The notes under the pieces: generated by a model
What the model saw: the letters and a program-made list of their open reading frames with translations, nothing else
The model's database searches: none
Told to the model about the DNA's origin: nothing
Translations under genes and position numbers: made by a program
Origin: Pontibacillus salipaludis
Lineage (GTDB): Bacteria > Bacillota > Bacilli > Bacillales > BH030062
Direction: 5' to 3'
DNA: 64,000 nucleotides
Assembly (NCBI RefSeq): GCF_014642405.1
Contig: NZ_BMIN01000008.1
Span: forward strand, 1-64,000
In this document: one piece after another, positions 1 to 6,429 of the stretch
How the letters are laid out: each line of letters begins with the position of its first letter
Position numbering within the stretch: the first letter of the stretch is position 1

Positions 1-81
1 TAAATCTTTATAAGTCGTCATTTCACTCAAATAGCGTACCGCGATGTCTTGTTTCATAGCTGATGTAATAGTATTCACCAT
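1..81 (-). CDS. Partial hypothetical protein (N-terminus only)
   Basis: Only the first 27 codons are present; the gene runs off the left edge. The ATG (complement of 79-81) follows a GGAGGTG ribosome binding site at 83-90 with good spacing, so translation is likely real. The peptide starts MVNTITSAMKQDIAVRYLSE and has no signal peptide or membrane segment. I do not recognise the family. The neighbouring downstream DNA is a broken repeat element, so the upstream side of this gene has been remodelled. Confidence 0.6.
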   Translation of the reverse strand, partial: MVNTITSAMKQDIAVRYLSEMTTYKDL

Positions 82-128
82 CGCACCTCCTGTTTTTGAT
101 TATGACCAAAAACAAGGGTCCACTTCAA

Positions 129-222
129 AGGCCGGTCTCCGGGGTCTCACCTAGGCTCTTCACCCCACGGGAGTCTCGCAGTTTCCAGGCCCACCTTTCC
201 GTATTAGGGGGATCGGAAACAT
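129..222. repeat. Truncated copy of GC-rich dispersed repeat (family 3)
   Basis: This stretch matches, in one orientation, the reverse complement of the element at 53847-54024, sharing blocks such as GGGGTCTC, CTAGGCTC, GGGAGTCTCG and CCCACCTTTCC, and it ends with an ATTAGG/GGAAA terminal part. About half of the element is missing. A small hairpin GAACGTG/CACGTTC follows at about 226-248. No coding potential is seen between 82 and 342. Confidence 0.7.
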
Positions 223-300
223 GTCGAACGTGGCTCACTACACGTTCAAGCATCTGGGCTTAAAATCCCCAAACACAAGTTCAAATAACTTAAAGAAGAA

Positions 301-338
301 AAGCCTGTGATTGTCATTTAGACAAGGCGGGCTTTTTT
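301..338. terminator. Bidirectional terminator-like hairpin
   Basis: A stem formed by AAGCC..TGTC and GACA..GGCTT is followed by a T6 run on the plus strand and by a T-rich tract on the minus strand. It lies directly behind the stop of the minus-strand repetitive protein at 343 and probably ends that transcript. Confidence 0.6.
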
Positions 339-342
339 ATGG

Positions 343-873
343 TTAGTGGTGATTTATTTGTGTGGCGTATAGGGAGAAGTATGATCCGATGGCTTGGATC
401 CAGTTTCCGATGCTTTCGAGTGTTTGTGCGTTTTGGCCTTTTAGTTCTTTTCCTTCTGCGAGGGCTTGGAGGCTGTTGCCGATCATTTGGAGGAGGTCTC
501 CGTATATAATATAGAGATTGAGTAGGGTTTGTTCTTCTGAAAGAGCTTCTGCAAGGGAGGTTCCGCTTCCTAGAGCTTGGAGCAGGTTTCCTTTGATGAG
601 GAGGGAGAGCCTTGTTTGTTCTTCTACAGGCAAGAGCAATCCGCTTACAACGGTTGAGTTCCCGGTAGCTTGGATCATGTTCCCAAGCTTGTTGAGTGTG
701 AACGCGTCTTCTGTATCGGCGAGGAATGCGCTTCCTGTGCCTTGAAGGACATTTCCAACAACGTCGAGATCCTTTGAAAGGGTGGAAGGGAGAGACAGGG
801 AAGGGGTGTTGCCTAGTGCTGCTAAAGTTGTTCCAATGGCAACGACCCATGCTCCGAATGTTTCCCTCTCCAT
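343..873 (-). CDS. Repetitive GN-x2-QA-x-G protein (DUF6944-like)
   Basis: The protein has no enzyme motif. It is built of repeated units of the type GNxLQAxG (for example GNVLQGTG, GNMIQATG, GNLLQALG, GNSLQALA, GNWIQAIG) spaced 30-40 residues apart, alternating with hydrophobic helices. Such repetitive proteins are annotated in Bacillaceae as DUF6944; the assignment is from memory of the pattern. Function is unknown. A GTG at 882 could extend the frame, but ATG at 873 sits about 8 nt behind an AAGGGG ribosome binding site and is preferred. No signal peptide is visible. The gene is monocistronic, between a terminator and the promoter region of the divergent tRNA. Confidence 0.8.
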   Translation of the reverse strand: MERETFGAWVVAIGTTLAALGNTPSLSLPSTLSKDLDVVGNVLQGTGSAFLADTEDAFTLNKLGNMIQATGNSTVVSGLLLPVEEQTRLSLLIKGNLLQALGSGTSLAEALSEEQTLLNLYIIYGDLLQMIGNSLQALAEGKELKGQNAQTLESIGNWIQAIGSYFSLYATQINHH

Positions 874-1006
874 GCCCCTCACCCCTTTTGTAGTAGTGTA
901 AACAGGAGGGAGGTATGGTGTGACAGAAATGTTTGTAATCTATGCAACTATGTAAAAAGGGGCGATTTTATCAAGCTAGTAACTGGATAAATGAAGAAAA
1001 AAGGAG

Positions 1007-1035
1007 TTGACTTTCTATAGGAGATTTCGTATTAT
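1007..1035 (+). promoter_or_regulatory. Sigma-A promoter of tRNA-Val
   Basis: TTGACT, a 17-bp spacer and TATTAT (close to TTGACA/TATAAT) lie about 40 bp upstream of the tRNA. The rest of the gap 874-1076 holds no other recognisable feature. Confidence 0.6.
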
Positions 1036-1076
1036 AATAATTGTCTGAAACAATTGTAAAATTACATATTTCCCAG

Positions 1077-1149
1077 GATTCCGTAGCTCAGCTGGGAGAG
1101 CGCCACCTTGACAGGGTGGAGGTCGCTGGTTCGAGCCCAGTCGGAATCA
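1077..1149 (+). tRNA. tRNA-Val (anticodon GAC)
   Basis: A complete cloverleaf can be drawn: acceptor stem GATTCCG/CGGAATC, D arm, anticodon stem CCACC/GGTGG with loop TTGACAG (anticodon GAC, reading GUC), and T arm CTGGTTCGAGCCCAG. CCA is not encoded. The 3' 46 bases are repeated at 7057-7102, which marks this tRNA as the integration site of the island to its right. Confidence 0.93.
1102..1147. repeat. attL-like direct repeat (3' part of tRNA-Val)
   Basis: These 46 bases, from the anticodon stem to the acceptor stem, are identical to 7057-7102. Similarity continues with a few changes through the tRNA terminator and a short palindromic repeat to about 1240. Duplication of the 3' end of a tRNA gene is the usual footprint of tyrosine-recombinase integration; the complete tRNA is kept at this end. 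Confidence 0.85.
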
Positions 1150-1155
1150 TACGTG

Positions 1156-1195
1156 AAATCCCTAGAGCCTGAATGGTTCTGGGGATTTTCTTTTT
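1156..1195 (+). terminator. Terminator of tRNA-Val
   Basis: The stem AAATCCC/GGGATTT with a central AGA/TCT part is followed by TTCTTTTT. An almost identical hairpin follows the partial tRNA copy at 7108-7148. Confidence 0.75.
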
Positions 1196-1204
1196 GTGAA
1201 ATAA

Positions 1205-1240
1205 GGAAGAAGCACTAGAACCGTCCCAGCGCTTCTTTCC
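1205..1240. repeat. Short palindromic repeat, family 1
   Basis: GGAAGAAGCACTAGAACCGT and the complementary end GCGCTTCTTTCC form a small imperfect palindrome. The same unit recurs with variations near 2328, 2490, 7151, 9152, 9309, 9459, 10687, 10846, 12149, 12205, 13139 and 13223. It resembles REP-like units of Bacillaceae. Confidence 0.7.
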
Positions 1241-1253
1241 AAAATTTATTCTT

Positions 1254-1511
1254 CTAATGTGTATTCACCAAAAATATATGCCCATTTACAAAAACACTTT
1301 CAAATTCTTCAATGGAGAAAGATGCTTTCTCTTCTGCTCCAAGCAAAAATCTAAATTGGATACTATCCATATCAATTAGGTGGATATGAACTGCATCGAT
1401 ATTGAAAATGGTCACCCCATTTACTCTAACTTGATCTTCACCACTTATTTCTACCCCACTAAACCCTTTGAGATCGTTAAATGTATAAGTTCCTTTTTTC
1501 GTTATATTCAT
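1254..1511 (-). CDS. Small hypothetical protein, island cargo
   Basis: 85 residues, not recognised. ATG at 1511 follows GAGGTG at about 8 nt. The sequence is rich in short beta-strand-like stretches (VRVNGVTIFNIDAVHIHLID) and has no cysteine, signal peptide or membrane segment, so a small cytoplasmic beta protein is likely. It follows another unknown gene on the same strand with a gap of about 50 bp, so the two may be co-transcribed. Both lie at the left end of the tRNA island and are AT-rich compared with the DNA right of 9.5 kb. Confidence 0.65.
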   Translation of the reverse strand: MNITKKGTYTFNDLKGFSGVEISGEDQVRVNGVTIFNIDAVHIHLIDMDSIQFRFLLGAEEKASFSIEEFESVFVNGHIFLVNTH

Positions 1512-1562
1512 TCTTTCACCTCAGTAAAATTTATAATATTTCCTTCTAGGAAACAAACAAGT

Positions 1563-2000
1563 TCAACCTAAAGATAATTCGGTTGCCTCTTTTGAGATTT
1601 CATTCTCTAAAAAATGTACAAAGCTATCCATAGTATCACGTTCGTTAAAAGTGAAATTTTTTTGATGGCTATGCGTATTCACATTTATTGATAGTTCATT
1701 TCCTATAATTCTAGCATTGACCTCTCCAAAAACCTCCAATTTATCGATTTCCTCATCCCGATAGTCTAAATTATTATGTGACTTTAGAGAATCGATGTTA
1801 TATGAGTCTTTTATAATGCTATTCACCTTTTTTATTTGCCTTTTAGTAGCTTCTTCATCGCGGTAATAATATTTTAAAACGAAACGTTTTGCGCTAAATG
1901 AGATAGCTTCTTCTGCAACTATAAAGCTGTCTTTTCTATTCACTGCAATATCCAGTATAGATTTTATGGATTCATATCTTTGCAATAATTTAGTATTCAT
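1563..2000 (-). CDS. Hypothetical protein, island cargo
   Basis: 145 residues from the ATG at 2000, which has AAAGGAG 7-8 nt upstream; a longer frame to 2024 lacks a ribosome binding site. The first half is helical and charged (for example RDEEATKRQIKKVNSIIKD), the second half is polar with an Asn/His-rich stretch near residues 105-120. No catalytic motif, signal or membrane segment is visible and the family is not recognised. It is likely co-transcribed with the 85-residue gene downstream. Confidence 0.65.
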   Translation of the reverse strand: MNTKLLQRYESIKSILDIAVNRKDSFIVAEEAISFSAKRFVLKYYYRDEEATKRQIKKVNSIIKDSYNIDSLKSHNNLDYRDEEIDKLEVFGEVNARIIGNELSINVNTHSHQKNFTFNERDTMDSFVHFLENEISKEATELSLG

Positions 2001-2522
2001 GCTTTCGCTCCTTTTATTACACAATTAATAATATGTTTTTATTTCAAATGCGATAAAAACCCATATTATGTATATTTCGGCATTCTTCTTTATCTTCCTC
2101 CTATAAGTTACTGGTGGGTAATTATTTGGTTGGAAGCGCAGGTACGATTCCTGCGTGGACTATACCCTGAATAATGGGCATCAATAACTTGGAATGTTAT
2201 TTAGGTTTTTTGTGTCATAAGCAAATAAACCCGTTTGTACGAGGTATTAGACAAAGAAATTTATAATGGTGAACAAAATATTTTACCTAGTCTAGAGACA
2301 GCTATATAGAAAGAGTTTGTAAAGTCGAGGGGGGAGCACAGGGGATGGCTCCTATGCTTCTTTGATTTATAGTTCTACTTTTCAAGAAGAGCATAGAAAT
2401 AGGGATATATATTTTTGTTCTACCTGATTGATATTAAAGATTCAGTATAATGTGAGATAGTAAGATAAAATGATTAGATACGAAAATATGGAAGCACCAG
2501 AAGAACCGTCCCCGCGCTTCCT
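2001..2522. other. Intergenic island DNA with a T-arm-like hairpin and repeat
   Basis: No gene is supported here. At 2115-2167 GGGTA and TACCC enclose the stem CGCAGG/CCTGCG, whose loop resembles a tRNA T arm but lacks a matching acceptor strand. AATAAC/GTTATT at 2183-2201 followed by TTAGGTTTTTT looks like a terminator. At 2328-2366 and 2490-2521 there are degenerate family 1 palindromes. The small open frame starting at 2470 reads across one of them and is not believed. Confidence 0.4.
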
Positions 2523-2743
2523 GAGAAAGAAGGTCCTCCTAAGCCTGAGGACAGAAAACTTTACCGTCTCAAAACTGGGACCTTTGCTAATGCTACAGAT
2601 TTATCTAACTCCAAAGCTAAGCTGCTTGATGATTATAGTTGGGCGGTACTTTCGAAGGTAAGAATACAGCAGAATACTACGCTGATAAGTTGTGCGATGA
2701 ATATGGATGGACAGTTTACGTCGTGCCAGCAAACGAAAAATGA
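2523..2743 (+). pseudogene. Remnant of phage-type endolysin C-terminus (Amidase02_C-like)
   Basis: In one frame (2523 to about 2650) the DNA reads RKLYRLKTGTF followed by a helix ending LLDDYSW; in another frame (2642-2743) it reads GTFEGKNTAEYYADKLCDEY and then GWTVYVVPANEK and a stop. Two tandem YRxxTGTF units followed by helices match the cell-wall-binding C-terminal repeat of phage/Bacillus N-acetylmuramoyl-L-alanine amidases. The catalytic domain is absent and the two units are joined out of frame, so the gene is dead. It suggests that the island derives from or recombined with a prophage. Confidence 0.6.
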
Positions 2744-2986
2744 ACAAAGACCCTCTGCCTCTATAGGTGGGGGGGATATTTTTTTACATAAAATAATAAA
2801 GTCTATCAAATTATGTTGAAGATTCATGTGGTAATTAGTATAATTTGGAATCATTATAGAGATTTTTATCTTTAATCTTGTTATAATACACATTAATTAG
2901 TAGTCTTTTGTAAATTAAAATCGTATTTTGCATATAATATTAGTGTAGGCATCTATAATTCTACTTCTGCAAAGGTGAGATTAAGA

Positions 2987-3664
2987 TTGAGATATAAATT
3001 GTACTTAGATGATTCTGGACAACTTCATCCGAATTATCCACATGCGGATCATTTCATATATGGTGGTTTATTAGTAACTGAAAGCAACTTTCATGGTGTG
3101 AATGCCTCTTATAAGAATTTAGTAAAACAAATTAAGCGAGAAAAGGGGATTGAAGGAGAGTTAAAAACTTCTTCCATGAGTCTTGGAACCAGGAAAAGGC
3201 TATTGAAAAAATTAAGAACATACACATGTAATCAAGTATTTGTTACTGTAAAGGTTCCAGACCTTATTAGAATTGATTTCGAAAAGAAGAAAGATGTCGT
3301 GAGATACAAAAATTATATTTTGCGCAGATTAGTTGATAAGCTTATAAATCAAAAGATCATCCCTAAATCTTGTAGTTGTTTAGAAGTTAATATTGATAAC
3401 CAAAACGTAGCACACTCAGCTCTAGATTCTTTAGAAGATCATTTAACTAATTTTTTTAATGAAGATAATTATTATCAAATTCATAAAAATTATAATACAA
3501 CAAGCTTCCAAACTGATTTTGCTGTTAACTATAAAGACAGCGAAACGAATTATTTAATTCAAGCAGCTGATTTACTGGCTAATACAAAACTACACATGTT
3601 AGAACACGAAATGGACTTAAAGAGATTCTTAAAAGAAAATTATACGGCAGTAAGGTTACCATAG
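2987..3664 (+). CDS. DUF3800 domain protein (RNase H-fold, nuclease-like)
   Basis: About 225 residues. The N-terminal YLDDSG (residues 6-11), a central EGELK segment and the C-terminal IQAADLLAN (Asp near 195) are the conserved acidic landmarks of DUF3800, a family thought to have an RNase H-like fold and often found on mobile and defence loci. No signal peptide or membrane segment is seen. The frame opens at GTG 2975, but TTG 2987 lies 7 nt behind AAAGGTGAG and is preferred. The gene is single, followed by a strongly structured region and a terminator. Biochemical activity is inferred from the fold only. Confidence 0.8.
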   Translation: MRYKLYLDDSGQLHPNYPHADHFIYGGLLVTESNFHGVNASYKNLVKQIKREKGIEGELKTSSMSLGTRKRLLKKLRTYTCNQVFVTVKVPDLIRIDFEKKKDVVRYKNYILRRLVDKLINQKIIPKSCSCLEVNIDNQNVAHSALDSLEDHLTNFFNEDNYYQIHKNYNTTSFQTDFAVNYKDSETNYLIQAADLLANTKLHMLEHEMDLKRFLKENYTAVRLP

Positions 3665-3725
3665 GTGTGGGAATTTTTTCTTGTTAAATTATGTATGTTT
3701 TTACCTTTACAGAGTAAAATATATA

Positions 3726-3898
3726 TTGTATTATATGTTTACAGCGTTAGTAAACGACTGTCTGACTCATGGAACAGCTATAAAATAGTAAGAGTGCTGT
3801 TTTGTGCTCCTGTCCATGAGGCACTTTAAAGCTAAAGTGTTTAACATATAATACAAGTGAGCCAAAGATCCTTATGTATAACATAAGGATCTTTTTTT
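3726..3898 (+). ncRNA. Candidate structured RNA closed by a 14-bp stem
   Basis: TTGTATTATATGTT (3726-3739) pairs perfectly with AACATATAATACAA (3843-3856). Inside are the helix CTCATGGA/TCCATGAG (3766-3773 with 3813-3820), an inner AACAGC/GCTGTT option, and CACTTTA/TAAAGTG (3822-3839). A textbook terminator follows at 3866-3898. There is no open frame. It could be an independent small RNA, a 3' UTR structure of the DUF3800 mRNA, or a small inverted-repeat element. I do not recognise a known RNA class. Confidence 0.5.
3866..3898 (+). terminator. Rho-independent terminator
   Basis: AGATCCTTATGT and ACATAAGGATCT form a 12-bp perfect stem with a three-base loop, followed by T7. It ends the DUF3800 gene or the structured RNA transcript. 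Confidence 0.9.
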
Positions 3899-3948
3899 AT
3901 GCAAAAATTGAAAGAGAATATCCTAGCGAGTGAAGAAAGCTCTATCCA

Positions 3949-4170
3949 TTAGGTATTCGATGTCGTTTTGTTTATGTTCTTCAGTATAGCGGGGTCATTC
4001 GAAACCCTTTTGGCTATTTCATTAATACCAGCTTTTAACGTAGGGTTTCCATTAGAATCATCGAAAAACTTTTCATTAGCCTTACAAATTCAATGTATTC
4101 TTGTACAGTAACTTGAGTCAAATACTTACTATTCTCCCTCTTTCTACAATTCCTTACATTCTTCTCGAAA
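3949..4170 (-). pseudogene. Frameshifted gene remnant, product not recognised
   Basis: On the minus strand one frame reads KYLTQVTVQEYIEFV (about 4125-4080). After a one-base shift the next frame reads KANEKFFDDSNGNPTLKAGI and then NEIAKRVSNDPAILKNINKT to a stop at 3949-3951. Upstream the first frame remains open for about 20 codons without a clear start. The coherent composition over the shift suggests the decayed C-terminal part of a real protein. No family is recognised. Confidence 0.45.
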
Positions 4171-4244
4171 CTAAAAATAACCTTCAATATTATGTAAATG
4201 TGCAGAAATTAAAAAACTGTGTTTATCTTTGTATCTATCATGGT

Positions 4245-4265
4245 TATAATAAGAACATGTGTTCG
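4245..4265 (+). promoter_or_regulatory. -10 element with LexA (DinR) SOS box
   Basis: TATAAT at 4245-4250 is immediately followed by AGAACATGTGTTCG (4252-4265), which matches the Bacillus LexA box CGAAC-N4-GTTCG at all but the first base. It lies about 25 bp upstream of the WYL-like/YolD pair, a gene type known to be SOS-controlled in Bacillus. Confidence 0.65.
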
Positions 4266-4290
4266 TGTTATTATTATAGAAGGGATGATC

Positions 4291-4503
4291 ATGGAAGGAA
4301 TGCTGGTGAACGCGAAACAAGATCGAGAAACACTTGAAATGATATACTTATCAAAAGATGGTCGACTTTCTCAAAGGAAGGTGAGGATCATACGAGTAGG
4401 TGCTTCATTTATCCTGGCTTATTGTTATCACTGTAAAAATTTAAGGAAGTTCAATCGGAGCAGTATTCTTTTAATTGGTCCTCTCCGTAACAAGGTGGGT
4501 TAA
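4291..4503 (+). CDS. Small WYL-like protein partnered with YolD
   Basis: 70 residues from ATG 4291, which has GAAGGG upstream; an upstream extension of the frame crosses the SOS box and is rejected. The core LEMIYLSKDGRLSQRKVRII, then a beta strand and AYCYHCKNLRKF, resembles the short WYL-like proteins that precede yolD in Bacillus and phage genomes. Its stop is one base before the yolD ATG region, so the two form a tight operon behind a LexA box. A role with SOS-induced translesion synthesis is inferred, but no Y-family polymerase gene follows here. Confidence 0.65.
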   Translation: MEGMLVNAKQDRETLEMIYLSKDGRLSQRKVRIIRVGASFILAYCYHCKNLRKFNRSSILLIGPLRNKVG

Positions 4504-4504
4504 A

Positions 4505-4696
4505 ATGAATGACGATCGATTAAGAGACAGGGGGACCATTAAGTGGACTTCACTAATGCTTCCGGAGCATGTAGAAATGTTAAAAGAAGTGTGGAAAGAA
4601 GATGAGCGTGTAGAGAAGGGGATGCTTGCTGAGGATCAAGCTGTAGAGATTGATTTCAAACTTCAGCGGGCATTAACGGATAGTCTGACAGTTTGA
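4505..4696 (+). CDS. YolD-like protein
   Basis: 63 residues from ATG 4505, with AAGGTGGG about 8 nt upstream. DRGTIKWTSLMLPEHVEMLK followed by an acidic helix is the YolD-like signature (PF08863). In Bacillus and SP-beta, YolD proteins are encoded next to UvrX/YqjW-type Y-family DNA polymerases and are LexA-controlled. Here the polymerase gene is missing, so this is either a partial cassette or YolD acts alone. After the stop, 4697-4925 holds no gene. Confidence 0.85.
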   Translation: MNDDRLRDRGTIKWTSLMLPEHVEMLKEVWKEDERVEKGMLAEDQAVEIDFKLQRALTDSLTV

Positions 4697-4925
4697 ATAA
4701 AACATTATGATGGGTTTAATTTTAGCTTTGCTACTGTTAAGATCACGGGTATTGACAGTATGAACAAACAACTAAAAGGGATGAATACAAATAGTAATGA
4801 TAGTTTCCTGATTAGATTACTTGATATTGTGGTTATTTCGATATTGTGAGAAGTAAATTCAAGGGATGTAAAAAAGGTTTTAATGTAGAAAAAATAGGTA
4901 ATTTGTGATAAATTGAAGACATGGA

Positions 4926-4957
4926 AAAGCCCTCTTTCTACAAAAAGAGGGCTTTTG
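4926..4957 (+). terminator. Terminator behind yolD pair
   Basis: AAGCCCTCTTT and AAAGAGGGCTT form an 11-bp stem followed by TTT. It separates the SOS pair from the three-gene operon. Confidence 0.8.
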
Positions 4958-4976
4958 AGGCATTCCAGTCTTATAA

Positions 4977-5016
4977 CCTAGTTGAATCATAACATTTTTT
5001 TTACTATGATTCTAGG
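4977..5016 (+). promoter_or_regulatory. Dyad in the leader of the three-gene operon
   Basis: GAATCATA (4984-4991) and TATGATTC (5005-5012) form a perfect inverted repeat, extended outward by CCTA and TAGG, with a T8-containing loop. It lies 40 bp upstream of the first TTG start. It may be an operator (the second gene looks winged-helix-like) or an RNA hairpin in the leader. Confidence 0.5.
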
Positions 5017-5055
5017 CTGCTGCCTTTAAAATTAAATAGAAAGGCAGGAATCTTA

Positions 5056-6021
5056 TTGCATATTATAGAAAATGTTCCCGTAACTTATATAAGAAAGCTT
5101 GCAATGCAAAATAAGATAAAGCATCGCTCAAGAGATATAGAAGATGTAGAACAAGATTTAATAGACGAAGGGCATGAAAGTAAACTAAGATACCTTGAAT
5201 CTCAATTTGCTTTTGCAGGCTCTAATCTGACTTTGATTAAAACCGAAAAAGAGTTCCCCCATACTTCAAATACCTCTGCGAACTTTATAAAAACCTTGAT
5301 TAAAAACGGTTATGTGAAAGGTTCGCAGATAGGTACTGAGTGGGAACCAAGATTAAAACCTGAGATACAGATATGCTCTGTAGTTCAAGACGAGAATGAT
5401 GTTTATATTAAGTTGGTGGAGGAAAAGAAGACAGTAAGAAAGAGAGGGTATTCCAATAACGTAGAAGGATATGCCTCACACACACCAATAGTTATACACT
5501 TCAATGATCAAGTCATAGAACTAAGGTGTGCTTATAATGATCGTAACAAGTATGCCGAGTTCCTTATGAAGATAATGGGCTTTGGTACCCCGCCATACAA
5601 GTGGTTTCCATTATCTAAGGTAACTAAAGAAGATGCTGTGAAAATTTCAAAAAAGCTTTCTGCTGGGTTAAAGAGTACAGAGATAGCTATACCATCTTCT
5701 GTGGGGCAGTTAAGGTTTACTGGTAAGAATAAGATAGACCTAAGAAGTGATCAAACTTACGAGAAGCTCATATCAGCTATTGAAAATGACGTTGGTCTAC
5801 CTACAAATGATACAATGGATGAGATTTGTGAGTTCACTTTTACTGACCCTGTTGTAGGTATTGAAATTCCGGCTAGTTTTGAAATAAACTTAAAGAATGG
5901 TGGTTTTAAATTCAAAAATAAAACGCCGGAAATTATTTATGAACAGGTAATAGAAGCATTCATTTTTGTCCATTATATTGATAAAGATAAAAGCGGTAGT
6001 ACTCCAGCATCAAGCGAATAA
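5056..6021 (+). CDS. Unrecognised 321-aa protein, first gene of novel three-gene operon
   Basis: The start is TTG at 5056 with AAGGCAGG 7 nt upstream. No known domain is recognised. Residues 1-60 are charged and helical; 90-170 and 255-300 look like beta-rich domains (for example TPIVIHFNDQVIELR, VGIEIPASFEINL), separated by a helical linker with KVTKEDAVKISKKLSAGLKS. There is no signal peptide, membrane segment, Walker motif or nuclease motif. It is followed after 21 bp by a winged-helix/zinc protein and then an overlapping third gene. A sensing or binding role in a defence-like cassette is only an inference from the island context. Confidence 0.8.
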   Translation: MHIIENVPVTYIRKLAMQNKIKHRSRDIEDVEQDLIDEGHESKLRYLESQFAFAGSNLTLIKTEKEFPHTSNTSANFIKTLIKNGYVKGSQIGTEWEPRLKPEIQICSVVQDENDVYIKLVEEKKTVRKRGYSNNVEGYASHTPIVIHFNDQVIELRCAYNDRNKYAEFLMKIMGFGTPPYKWFPLSKVTKEDAVKISKKLSAGLKSTEIAIPSSVGQLRFTGKNKIDLRSDQTYEKLISAIENDVGLPTNDTMDEICEFTFTDPVVGIEIPASFEINLKNGGFKFKNKTPEIIYEQVIEAFIFVHYIDKDKSGSTPASSE

Positions 6022-6042
6022 AATTTTCTAAGGAGGGTTGTT

Positions 6043-6429
6043 ATGTCAGTTTCATATACAGAAATTAATGAGATTTTATCAAGATGGGCTGCTAATGACC
6101 CCCCTATAGAAGATTTTACTGTTGAAAACGTTTTAAGCACATTGAATATCAGTAATGATCGGTATGAGGACGTTCTTAGATTTTTAATGAATAAAGAAGG
6201 TTTTGAACTTGTGCCATTAAAAATGCTTCTTTGTCCAGAGAATCACAAGGGCAAAACATTTCATTTGAATGACCCGATCAATGAAGAAGAAATATATGAC
6301 TGCTGGTGTGGAGAAGAAGATTACTATAACCCTGACAATGTAGTATTGGTTTTCAATTTTACTGATGACTTTAAGTCAGATGCGCTAAAAAAAAAGATGA
6401 ATATAAGAAGACCCATGAAGGTTGGATGA
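6043..6429 (+). CDS. Winged-helix-like protein with a Cys/His zinc motif, second gene of operon
   Basis: 128 residues; ATG follows AAGGAGGG. Residues 5-60 look like a helix-turn-helix or winged-helix unit. A probable zinc site follows: C64-P-x2-H68 and C87-W-C89-G, then a strand VVLVFNFTDDF. Helical domain plus short zinc ribbon is common in small adaptor proteins of bacterial conflict systems; I cannot name the family. Its end overlaps the next start by 4 nt (ATGA), so translation of the two is coupled. It could bind the dyad upstream of the operon. Confidence 0.8.
   Translation: MSVSYTEINEILSRWAANDPPIEDFTVENVLSTLNISNDRYEDVLRFLMNKEGFELVPLKMLLCPENHKGKTFHLNDPINEEEIYDCWCGEEDYYNPDNVVLVFNFTDDFKSDALKKKMNIRRPMKVG

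Noticed and set aside
314-850. 178-aa open frame on the minus strand overlapping the repetitive protein
   Set aside because: It is an Arg/Pro-rich shadow in another frame of the GN-repeat gene; no ribosome binding site and unlikely composition.
2110-2170. Complete tRNA gene around the T-arm-like hairpin
   Set aside because: No 5' acceptor strand complementary to GTGGACT and no anticodon arm can be found; kept only as a low-interest structure.
2470-2661. 63-aa plus-strand frame
   Set aside because: It runs through a family 1 palindrome and reads the endolysin remnant in the wrong frame.
4101-4337. 78-aa plus-strand frame over the SOS box
   Set aside because: No ribosome binding site, overlaps the better supported WYL-like gene in another frame, and crosses the promoter.
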